The position numbers were made by a program, and so were the translations under genes. A DNA stretch of 64,000 bases, from contig CP054187.1 of the NCBI GenBank assembly GCA_015200345.1, positions 3,642,470-3,706,469 on the forward strand. Direction: 5' to 3'. The DNA comes from Planctomycetia bacterium (lineage in GTDB: Bacteria > Planctomycetota > Phycisphaerae > UBA1845 > UTPLA1). The notes under the pieces were generated by a model. The model searched no databases. It was not told the DNA's origin and saw only the letters and a list, made by a program, of their open reading frames with translations. Positions 1 to 7,412 of this stretch are shown here, in pieces (position 1 is the stretch's first letter; the number at the start of each line of letters is the position of its first letter).

Positions 1-1
1 G

Positions 2-595
2 ATCACGTCGGTGTTAAGCGGCGGGCACCTCGCGGCCCGGCGGCTCCTGGTTGAGGCCCTGGCGCAGTTCGACGTGGATGAGGCGACGATGAATCTCGTC
101 GCGATCGCGCTGCTGGACCCGTCGAAAGAGGTGCGCGGCGCAGCGGCTCGCGCGCTGAAACCGCGGAAGGATGATCGCATTGTCGTGGAACTTCGATCTG
201 CGCTGCGCAGCGATGAAGAGGCGATTCTCCGTAACGCCGCCAGCGCCCTGGGCATCTTGAAAGCGAAATCAGCGGTGCGTGATCTCACCCCGGTGTTGTC
301 GACGGAGACGGTCGGGCTGGTGCGCGTATCACGCTGGGTCTCGCTGGACAGCCTCTACGGAGCGTACTCGAACTGGCAGCGCTATCGCCTCGGCGGTTTC
401 CCGGTTTTGTATAAACCATCGTGCATTTGGGCAATGGGTCCGGGGTCGATCATCGGCACCGTTTCGGAATACGAGTACCAGGTGATCTCGATTCACCGCA
501 CCGAAGTGCAGGAAGCGCTCATCGAGATCACCGGGCAGAACCTGGGCTTCGACGCGGCGGCGTGGTTGAAATGGGCCGATGATCATGGCGCGTAA
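2..595 (+). CDS. HEAT-repeat protein, C-terminal part (5' end outside window)
   Basis: The reading frame is open from the first bases of the window, so this is the C-terminal 197 residues of a longer protein. The first ~100 visible residues form helical HEAT-like repeats (for example DPSKEVRGAAARALK and EEAILRNAASALGILK), the kind of alpha-solenoid used as a protein-binding scaffold. The last ~90 residues are not repeat-like and contain many aromatic residues (YGAYSNWQRYRLGGFPVLY), ending in FDAAAWLKWADDHGA, a tail often seen in planctomycete HEAT proteins. No catalytic motif is visible. It converges on the protease gene, with only three bases between the two stop codons. The specific role is unknown. 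Confidence 0.7.
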   Translation: MTSVLSGGHLAARRLLVEALAQFDVDEATMNLVAIALLDPSKEVRGAAARALKPRKDDRIVVELRSALRSDEEAILRNAASALGILKAKSAVRDLTPVLSTETVGLVRVSRWVSLDSLYGAYSNWQRYRLGGFPVLYKPSCIWAMGPGSIIGTVSEYEYQVISIHRTEVQEALIEITGQNLGFDAAAWLKWADDHGA

Positions 596-598
596 GGA

Positions 599-1285
599 TC
601 AGTTACGGCGGCCGAACACGATCAGTGCCCAGTACGCCAGTTGCAGCAGGGCGCCGATGGCTGCGGCGACGTACGTCAGCGCGGCGGCGTTCAGCACCTT
701 CCCGACCACGCGATCTTCATCCGTAGTGACCATGCCGTTGTTCAGGAGAATCGCGCGGGCGCGCTTGGATGCGTCGTACTCCACCGGCAGCGTGATGATC
801 GAAAACAGCACGCCGGCCGCGAACAGCGCCAGGCCGACAATCGCCAGTGCCCGGAACGGTGCCAGCGCCAGACCCGCGATGATGAAAATCCACGCGAGAT
901 TCGTCCCGACGGCCGCGACCGGAACGAGGCTGTTCCGCACGGCAAGCGGCCCGTAGGAATGGGCATGCTGGATCGCATGGCCTACTTCGTGCGCGGCGAT
1001 GCCCAGGGCGGACAACGTGCGACCGTTGTAAACATCCGGGCTTAGCCGCAGCACCTTGTTTCGCGGGTCGTAATGATCGCCGAGAAAGGAGTTCACCGGC
1101 TCGATCGTGACATCGTGAAGCTGATACGTATCGAGGATGCGCTGGGCCGTCTCGGCGCCGGACAGGCCGCTTCGTGGCTGATACTGGTTGCCGTGATGAA
1201 AGGCGGACTTGACGCGGACCTGCGCCCAGAGGGCCAGCAGGATGGCCGGGGCCATGAAGATCAGGTACATCGGGTCAAAGAACAT
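599..1285 (-). CDS. membrane zinc metallopeptidase, YugP family
   Basis: A 228-residue integral membrane protease of the Zn_peptidase_2 (YugP-like) family. Visible features are an N-terminal membrane helix (residues ~5-22), the zinc-binding HEVGH motif at residues 99-103, which supplies two His ligands and the catalytic Glu, and two or three hydrophobic helices afterwards. The motif NKVLRLSPDVYNGRTLSALGI just before HEVGH is typical of the family, and length matches. ATG at 1285 is chosen over an in-frame TTG two codons upstream because GAGGT lies seven bases before it. The substrate is unknown; family members are thought to act in membrane protein quality control. Expressed alone. Confidence 0.85.
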   Translation of the reverse strand: MFFDPMYLIFMAPAILLALWAQVRVKSAFHHGNQYQPRSGLSGAETAQRILDTYQLHDVTIEPVNSFLGDHYDPRNKVLRLSPDVYNGRTLSALGIAAHEVGHAIQHAHSYGPLAVRNSLVPVAAVGTNLAWIFIIAGLALAPFRALAIVGLALFAAGVLFSIITLPVEYDASKRARAILLNNGMVTTDEDRVVGKVLNAAALTYVAAAIGALLQLAYWALIVFGRRN

Positions 1286-1390
1286 GGTCAATACCTCGCA
1301 AACACCAAATCCGGGTCACATCAATTAATCTCAATTCGGCGGATTCTAGCGTGGATACGCCAGGGCGGGAGTTGAAGTTTCAGGCGATTT

Positions 1391-1396
1391 TATAAT
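1391..1396 (+). promoter_or_regulatory. candidate -10 box for the DUF1573 gene
   Basis: A perfect TATAAT stands 90 bases before the chosen start of the DUF1573-thioredoxin gene. No good -35 hexamer lies at 16-18 bases, so the call is weak. It fits a start at 1487 rather than 1412. Confidence 0.3.
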
Positions 1397-1486
1397 CCCG
1401 TTACGAAGCGAATGTTGCGAGAAGCGAGCTGGATTCGGACAATGCGGGATGGGCAAGGGACCGGGGCGAGTATGGGTGAGGTAACG

Positions 1487-3214
1487 ATGATCGGCTTCTA
1501 CCGGGCGAACGTGTTGCGCCGTATTCCATTCAATCGTCGGAATCTCTCTTGGCCCGGTTCCTGCATCCGGATAGCAGGTCTTGTGGTCGGGCTTGCATCG
1601 CCCGTTTATTCGCAATCGAATGAGCCGGTCAAGGCCGGCCCGGAGATTCCACCGGCGACCGCCGGGAAAGGGTCTCCACAGGTTCGTGTGATTGCGGCGC
1701 GCCACGATTTCGGAGAAATCTGGGCCGGGGCCACGCTGGAGCACGCTTTCGACATCGCCAATGACGGCAATGCGGACCTGGAGATTCTCCAGGTATCGCC
1801 CACCTGCGGCTGCACGACGGCTGGGGATTACCCGCGGCGCATCGCGCCGGGCAAGACGGGTTCAATCCCGTTTCGCCTGGACTCGAACAAGGTCCACGGG
1901 CAATTCGCCAAGTCGATCCACGTCACGACGAATGATCCCGCTTCGCCCTCGATCACGCTGACCCTTGCGGGCAACTGCCGCCGCAAGGTGGAAGCCAAGC
2001 CACCCAACGCGGGCTTTGGGCGCATCCTCGACCAGCAGCCGCACGAGCGCGTGATCGTGCTGACCAATTCGATGCCGTCGCCGATCAAACCGGAGTTGAT
2101 TCGTGGATCGGGACCGGAGAAGTTCAAGTGCAAACTGGACGAAGTGAAACCCGGACGGGAGTACCGGCTCACCGTGCGCGTGGAACCGCCCTATGCCCCC
2201 GGCACGATCTCCGAGACGTTGAAGATTCGCACTGGCGATGCGGCCACGGACGTTCTGACGATCTCGGCGTATGCGGTGATCCCGAGTCGCGTGGAGGTGT
2301 TCCCGTCGGTGGTGTTGCTGCCAACTGCCACCGCAATGGCACAAACGTCCGCGCCGATTGCCCGCCAACTGCAATTGCTGAATCATGGCAACGCGCCCGT
2401 GAAGCTGGTCAGCGCGACCGCGACGGACGCCGCCGTGAAGGTTTCGAATGAGACGGTCACGGCGGGCAAGGAATACCGCCTGACGGTGACCGTGCCCAAG
2501 ACCTTCCAGCCCGCGAAGGACGGCACGTTTGTCACGGTAAGGACCGACGACAAGGACTACGGCGAGTTCCGAATTCCAATCCGAATCACCGGTCAGGCCT
2601 CGACGCCGGGAGCGATGGCCGGCGCGAATGCCGCCAGAGCGGGGTCCGGCGCGGTCCAGAGTTCGGCGGACGGTGCGAGCCGGATTGACGAGAAGATCAC
2701 ACCGAAAGCGACGGGCACACGACCGGCCCTGACGATGCTGAATCAGCCGTCACCGCGGTTCGAGTTGGAGACGCTCGGCGGGCAGCCCGTTTCGCCCGTG
2801 GCCTACGCGGCGCATCCGGCGACGGTCTTGAATTTCGTCGCGCCCAATTGCGGGTTCTGCAAGCGGCAGTTGCCGGAGGTGGAGCGCGTGCGCGAGGCGT
2901 TTGAATCGCGCGGCGTGCGCTTCGTCAACGTCATGCAGACAATGAAGCAGACGTTCACGACCGAGCAGATCATGGAAGCGCTGGCGAACGTCGGATCGCG
3001 CAGCGAAGTCGCCCTGGACAGCGGCAACAAAGTAGGGGCGATGTTCAAAGCCACGAGCTTCCCGTCGCTCTACGTCGTCGATGCAAAGGGCCAGATACGA
3101 GAAGTCGTATCGGGCGCCAAAGCGAACCTTCGCGAGACCCTCACGCGACGGCTGGAAGATCTGCTCGACCAGGAATTGCCCGATCCGACGGCGGCGAAAT
3201 CGCCGGGCGGTTGA
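1487..3214 (+). CDS. secreted DUF1573 protein fused to a thioredoxin-like domain
   Basis: A 575-residue exported protein. An N-terminal signal or anchor (hydrophobic stretch IAGLVVGLASPVYSQ) is followed by a DUF1573 domain (residues ~65-165) with its hallmark DFGEIWAG and a Cys-Gly-Cys motif at 107-109. More immunoglobulin-like repeats of the same kind follow (~170-400). The last ~150 residues are a thioredoxin fold with active-site CGFC at 455-458 and the cis-proline region ATSFPSLYVVD. DUF1573 domains resemble ASPM/Hydin-type folds and are abundant in Bacteroidetes and planctomycetes. The fusion suggests periplasmic thiol-disulfide exchange on a scaffold. ATG 1487 is preferred because GAGGT precedes it by five bases; 1412 would place unrelated residues before the signal peptide. 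Confidence 0.75.
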   Translation: MIGFYRANVLRRIPFNRRNLSWPGSCIRIAGLVVGLASPVYSQSNEPVKAGPEIPPATAGKGSPQVRVIAARHDFGEIWAGATLEHAFDIANDGNADLEILQVSPTCGCTTAGDYPRRIAPGKTGSIPFRLDSNKVHGQFAKSIHVTTNDPASPSITLTLAGNCRRKVEAKPPNAGFGRILDQQPHERVIVLTNSMPSPIKPELIRGSGPEKFKCKLDEVKPGREYRLTVRVEPPYAPGTISETLKIRTGDAATDVLTISAYAVIPSRVEVFPSVVLLPTATAMAQTSAPIARQLQLLNHGNAPVKLVSATATDAAVKVSNETVTAGKEYRLTVTVPKTFQPAKDGTFVTVRTDDKDYGEFRIPIRITGQASTPGAMAGANAARAGSGAVQSSADGASRIDEKITPKATGTRPALTMLNQPSPRFELETLGGQPVSPVAYAAHPATVLNFVAPNCGFCKRQLPEVERVREAFESRGVRFVNVMQTMKQTFTTEQIMEALANVGSRSEVALDSGNKVGAMFKATSFPSLYVVDAKGQIREVVSGAKANLRETLTRRLEDLLDQELPDPTAAKSPGG

Positions 3215-3257
3215 ATTAGCCGCGATGCTTGGCGACCGGACGAAAGCCGGCGCCCAA

Positions 3258-4007
3258 TTATCCCACACCGAAATCCGTGTTCTGCCACAACACATTCACG
3301 CCCGCGTGCGTCGCCAGCCACGCGAACTCCTCGCGGAACCACTGTTTGATCTCGTCGTCCATCAGCCCGGCGGACAGCCGATTCTCCGTGAACACGTTCA
3401 CGATCCCATAGCGGAACTTGCTAAGCAGCAAGTCGATATCTCGGCGAACGATGTCCCGCGTCTGGCCGCGGAATCCGATCAGGAGGCAGATCGAGTCCGT
3501 CGCGGCGGCCACGTCTTCGGGCGAGTCCCATCGCATGGATTTTTTCAGGACGCCGTTACGAAGTTCGTCGTCAAATGTTTCAACGCCGAGGAACAAATGT
3601 GTGGGAACCCGAAAAAATCGGCGGTCTTCATCGTAGCGCTTGCGATACGCCCAGTAGGATTCCGTCCAGAATTCGGTGATGCCTTTGGCCGTCATCAAAT
3701 CGCGAATCTGCTCGCGCACGCGCAACGGCAGCTCCTGGATCGAACCGCTGTTGATGACTTGCAAGCGGCCGAATTCTCCGGTCACGCGGGCGAGGGTGTC
3801 GTCGGCCACCTGCTGAATCAGCGCCTCGTCGGTCGTGTTGTCGTCGATGTAATCACAGAAGCTGCACCGACTCCATACGCAGGGCAGCCCCTTGAGAAGC
3901 ACAACTTCGCGCGGAAGCGGCCCGGTCCAGCGGCCATAGCGTTTCAGCGACTTGACGACGGGCAATTCCATGTTTGGAAGGATACCGTCACGGGCGAAAC
4001 CGGTCAT
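3258..4007 (-). CDS. radical SAM domain protein
   Basis: A 249-residue protein with a radical SAM cluster motif near residue 43, LPCVWSRCSFCDY, spacing CX4CX2C. The variant is known in COG1032-type proteins resembling the Elp3/coproporphyrinogen oxidase group. Later segments such as INSGSIQELP, FWTESYWAYRK and FLGVETFDDELRNGVLKKSM correspond to the usual TIM-barrel strands that bind SAM. The protein is short for the superfamily and has no obvious accessory domain. It converges on the DUF1573 gene (44 bp apart) and is divergent from the phosphatase gene. ATG at 3972 (MELPVVKSL) is an alternative start. The reaction cannot be deduced from the sequence. Confidence 0.75.
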   Translation of the reverse strand: MTGFARDGILPNMELPVVKSLKRYGRWTGPLPREVVLLKGLPCVWSRCSFCDYIDDNTTDEALIQQVADDTLARVTGEFGRLQVINSGSIQELPLRVREQIRDLMTAKGITEFWTESYWAYRKRYDEDRRFFRVPTHLFLGVETFDDELRNGVLKKSMRWDSPEDVAAATDSICLLIGFRGQTRDIVRRDIDLLLSKFRYGIVNVFTENRLSAGLMDDEIKQWFREEFAWLATHAGVNVLWQNTDFGVG

Positions 4008-4120
4008 CCGGCCACGGCGGAAATGAAGGGTGAAAGCCGCCTACAATGGCAATCCCGGCTCGGGGTGTCCCAGTCGTTCGAGTCGGATCGGCTGCGGTGT
4101 GCGTCGCGTCGGGATATGAG

Positions 4121-5770
4121 ATGGGAATGTCGGATCAGAACCAGCCAACGCTGACGGAGTTTGTGGATCGCGCGACGCTGGAAGCGCTGGCGGAGTCGTT
4201 CCGCGCCCTGACCGGTTGCGAGGCGCGGTTCTGCGATTCGGAAGGCCGCTGCATCACCGGCTCGGCGGCGCACCGAGGGTCTTCCTCCACACGGAGCGGG
4301 GCCGGCCGGCAGCGATCGAATTCTGCGACCGTCGCCATCGCCGAAATCCCGGAAGCGAAGGCGCTCGACGTCGCGCCGTTCGAGGCGGGCATCGAGGTGC
4401 ACGGCGTGTGCGTGGGCAAGGTGCAGGTATTGGGGGTGTCCGAATCGAGCGACGCGGCGCGCTTTGTGCGTGATCTGGCCGCGACGATTGCACAGCTCTG
4501 TCATCACGCGCAGCAATTGCGCCGTCGCGTCGACGAGCTGGCGGCGTTGTACGAAGTATCGGCGATGTTGTCGGGCAACGCGGCGCTTCAGGACGTGCTG
4601 GACATGGCGACGCGCCAACTGGTCGATGCGATGGAGCTGAAGGCGTGCAGTCTGCGCCTGCTTGATCCGGACACGGGCGAGTTGAAGGTGGCGTCCGTCG
4701 CGAACCTGTCGGAGCGATACCTGTCCAAGGGGCCGGTTCGGGTGCGCGGCAGTTCGATCGATCAGGCGGCGCTGTCGGGCGAGACGGTGTACGTCGAGGA
4801 CATGCGCACCGATCCGCGCACGGTGTACAAGAAGAATGCAAAAGAAGAAGGGTTGATCAGCGCGCTGGTGACGCGCGTGGCAAGCCGCGGCAAGGCGATC
4901 GGTGTTTTGCGGGCGTACAAGGGGGAACGGCATCGCTTCAGCCCGTTCGAGGTGTCCCTGCTGGAGGCCATCGCGGCGCAGGTGGGGGCGGTGATCGCCA
5001 ATGCGCGGCTGATGCTGGACGCGCGAAAGAAAGAGCACCTCGCGCGACAGGTGAAGCTTGCGGCGGAAGTGCAGCGGCGCATGATCCCGGCGCGCCCGCC
5101 GCAGTCCGAGCACTATCAATTCGGCTGCGACTACCAGCCGAGTCAGGAGCTGGGCGGGGATTTCTACGATTTCATTCGATTCGACAACGGCGATATCGGC
5201 GCGGTCGTGGCCGATGTGGTCGGCAAGGGCGTGCCGGCGTCGCTGATGATGGCCAGCGCGCGATCGACGCTGCGCAGCAACGCGCGGCGCGTCACCGACA
5301 TGGGTGAGATCATTCAATCGGTGAATCGCCGGCTGTACCACGACACGCTGCCAGGCGAGTTCGCAACGGCGTTCTATGTGGAGTTGGCGGCCGACGGGCG
5401 ACTGCTCAAGTATTGCAACGCGGGCCACGAGCCGATGCTGCTGCTGCGCCGCGGTCGAATTCGTGAACTGGACGCGGGCGGGCTGGCGCTGGGCATCGAT
5501 CCGAATGAGACCTACGCGACGGCCGAAGAAGCGCTGGAGCCGGGCGACTTGATGCTGATGTTCACCGACGGATTGCTGGAGGCGCGCAACTTTGACGGCG
5601 AAGCGTACGGTCGGGCGCGCATTCACGAGTCCTTTCTGCGACAGGCGTCTGCGGGCGACGCCCCGCCGGTCGATGTCATCGCCAAGCAGATCTTCTGGGA
5701 CATGCGGCGATTCGTCGGGTTCGCGCCGGTCGAGGACGACGTGACGCTGGTTGTCGTACGCGTGATTTAG
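4121..5770 (+). CDS. PocR/GAF sensor PP2C-type phosphatase (RsbU-like)
   Basis: A cytosolic signalling protein of 549 residues. Residues ~10-110 resemble a PocR sensory domain (LTEFVDRATLEALAESF, then CEARFCDSEGRCITG). Residues ~135-300 form a GAF domain (LAALYEVSAMLSGN to AIAAQVGAVIANARLM). A short helical linker with LAAEVQRRMIPARPP leads into a SpoIIE/RsbU-type PP2C phosphatase domain (~330-549) with metal-binding motifs ELGGDFYDF, VVADVVGKGVPASLMM, CNAGHEPMLLL and FTDGLLEARN. Such proteins dephosphorylate anti-anti-sigma factors in partner-switching pathways; no partner gene lies in the window. ATG 4121 is chosen because the PocR domain begins there; the 25 codons before it look non-coding. 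Confidence 0.85.
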   Translation: MGMSDQNQPTLTEFVDRATLEALAESFRALTGCEARFCDSEGRCITGSAAHRGSSSTRSGAGRQRSNSATVAIAEIPEAKALDVAPFEAGIEVHGVCVGKVQVLGVSESSDAARFVRDLAATIAQLCHHAQQLRRRVDELAALYEVSAMLSGNAALQDVLDMATRQLVDAMELKACSLRLLDPDTGELKVASVANLSERYLSKGPVRVRGSSIDQAALSGETVYVEDMRTDPRTVYKKNAKEEGLISALVTRVASRGKAIGVLRAYKGERHRFSPFEVSLLEAIAAQVGAVIANARLMLDARKKEHLARQVKLAAEVQRRMIPARPPQSEHYQFGCDYQPSQELGGDFYDFIRFDNGDIGAVVADVVGKGVPASLMMASARSTLRSNARRVTDMGEIIQSVNRRLYHDTLPGEFATAFYVELAADGRLLKYCNAGHEPMLLLRRGRIRELDAGGLALGIDPNETYATAEEALEPGDLMLMFTDGLLEARNFDGEAYGRARIHESFLRQASAGDAPPVDVIAKQIFWDMRRFVGFAPVEDDVTLVVVRVI

Positions 5771-5771
5771 C

Positions 5772-5789
5772 CGGCGAGCCTGCTCGCCG
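5772..5789. repeat. palindrome between convergent genes (REP-like, possible bidirectional terminator)
   Basis: CGGCGAGC and GCTCGCCG form a perfect 8-bp stem around a two-base loop. It begins two bases after the phosphatase stop codon and ends one base before the stop codon of the convergent SPASM gene, the position expected of a shared terminator, although no T-run follows. GC-rich palindromes of this form are often dispersed between planctomycete genes. Confidence 0.55.
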
Positions 5790-7412
5790 CTACGGCCGAT
5801 GCCATTCGGTGCAGGCCGGGCACAACGGCAGGTCGGCGATGCATTTCGATCGCGCCGCACTCAATGCCGCGGCGCTTCGCCACAATTCCAGGAGAGGCGT
5901 TTCGAGCACGCTTCCGAGAACCTGCCTGCCAGCGAAATCCTGATCGCAGGTCGTTACGCGGCCGTCGGCGAGGATCATCGCGCGGGTTCGCGTGCGTCGA
6001 CAGGGTCGGCGCGGCGATGGCGCGGTTTGGGTGACGCTTCGATCCGGGCGTTGCCCCGCGCAGGATGAGTAGCCGGTGATCAGCGCGCAGCCCAATCGCC
6101 GCTGCCAGTGATCGAAGAACGCTTCCATCTCGTCGAGGTTTTCGGTGCTCTTCACGAAAGAGGGGACAATGAGGGGCCGCACACGGCGCTCGTGTTCGCG
6201 GCGCGCGATCCATGCATCCACGCGCGCGATGACCGCCTCGAATGCATCGGCGCCGTGCATCCGCGCGTACGTTTGCGGCGTCGCGGCGTCCAGCATGACC
6301 TCCACGACATCGATCGGCGCGGCGAAGAGCGATTCTTCCGCCTCGCGCGGCAGATCGCGACCGGTTGTACGAACGGCGACGGCCGCTGCGCCGGATTCAC
6401 GAACGAGGCGGCAAATCGCCGGGAACTCGGGATGAAGGCAGGGATCGCCGAATCCGGCAAGTACGACCCGCACGTCGTCGAAGTCGCCCAATGAGTGCAA
6501 GGTGCTACGAAGGGCGTCCACCGAGATCGGCCCGCGCGGCGCGAACTCCGGCGGGCGCGGCCGAAGAACACTCGCCTCAAGGTCGGGCATCTTCGTGGTC
6601 AGCTCGATCTCGATTTCCTCGGGCGCGTCCTCGATCCGCTGCGCGGCGTCCCTGCTCAACCATGCGCCGATCCGGCGCGCGGGCCAATCTGCTGCGCCGG
6701 CGGCCAGTAATTCTTCCACGCGCCGCCAGGACCGATGCGTATCAGCGAGCAGGCGGCCGCGCGCTTCGACCAACTCCACCGGCGCGCGCCAGCAGGATTC
6801 CTTGGCGGTCAGGTCCGCGAAGGGGCGATCGGGCTGGTAGGTGAGCGCCGCGCCGGGCGGCTGGCCGGTTGGGGCGAGTTCTTCGAGCATGTCGCGCGCG
6901 ATGATCAGGCCGGCAATCCCCGGCGGCGCGCAGGCGAAGGTTAACCGCAAGGCCTGGGCCTCCCCGATGTAATGCTCGATCATGGCGTCAAGAATCGATG
7001 CATCCAACAACGGTGCAGCAGCGGGGATGGATGCGACGAGCGCGGCTCCGTGTTGCCGAGCCACCTGCGCGGCACTGATCACGTCAAGGTCTTCGTCGAA
7101 GCAGCACAGGCTGCCGATGCCTCCGCGCCAGCCATCCAGTCCCCAGATGCGCCCGGCGCGAACGAGCGCGTGATAGGGTGGCGGTGCCGCTTGCGCGCAG
7201 TAGCTCACGTCAAGCCCGGCGAGCAAGTCGCCCAGCGCCGCGTGCTGATCGGCCGGCGCGATGAGACACACCCCGTCGATGCGCTGGGAATGCAGGACGC
7301 GCTCGACGGTTCGGCGAATCAGCGGAACGCCGTCCAGCGCATCGGCCAATCGGCTGCGCATGCCCAGTGGCGACGTGCGAAGGTCTGCAACAATGGTGGC
7401 GAGGCATTTCAC
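5790..7412 (-). CDS. nucleotidyltransferase-like / pseudo-radical-SAM / SPASM protein coupled to Maf
   Basis: A 540-residue three-part protein. Residues 1-~230 resemble a degenerate SpsF/KdsB-type nucleotidyltransferase (VPLIRRTVERVLHSQRIDGVCLI). Residues ~268-440 align with a radical SAM core: IEIELTTKMPDLEASV sits where E-x-T-x-x-C-N-x-x-C-x-x-C is expected, but all three cysteines are replaced; later strands (VVLAGFGDPCLHPEF, VDVVEVMLDAATPQTYARMHGA-like) are preserved. The C-terminus is a SPASM domain with cysteines kept (ADGRVTTCDQDFAG, LGSVLE, CIADLPLCPACTEW). I recall a spirochete 'spiro-SPASM' family of the same kind. Its ATG overlaps the stop of the Maf gene by four bases, so the two are probably co-translated and act together, plausibly in flagellin glycosylation. 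Confidence 0.7.
   Translation of the reverse strand: MKCLATIVADLRTSPLGMRSRLADALDGVPLIRRTVERVLHSQRIDGVCLIAPADQHAALGDLLAGLDVSYCAQAAPPPYHALVRAGRIWGLDGWRGGIGSLCCFDEDLDVISAAQVARQHGAALVASIPAAAPLLDASILDAMIEHYIGEAQALRLTFACAPPGIAGLIIARDMLEELAPTGQPPGAALTYQPDRPFADLTAKESCWRAPVELVEARGRLLADTHRSWRRVEELLAAGAADWPARRIGAWLSRDAAQRIEDAPEEIEIELTTKMPDLEASVLRPRPPEFAPRGPISVDALRSTLHSLGDFDDVRVVLAGFGDPCLHPEFPAICRLVRESGAAAVAVRTTGRDLPREAEESLFAAPIDVVEVMLDAATPQTYARMHGADAFEAVIARVDAWIARREHERRVRPLIVPSFVKSTENLDEMEAFFDHWQRRLGCALITGYSSCAGQRPDRSVTQTAPSPRRPCRRTRTRAMILADGRVTTCDQDFAGRQVLGSVLETPLLELWRSAAALSAARSKCIADLPLCPACTEWHRP

Noticed and set aside
3258-4007. CX4CX2C motif as a novel radical SAM variant
   Set aside because: I recall the same spacing (GCSxNKCTFC type) in existing COG1032-like families, so it is not new.
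4004-5860. Long minus-strand frame (618 codons) opposite the PP2C gene
   Set aside because: Arg- and His-rich translation without domains; it mirrors the codon bias of the real plus-strand gene.
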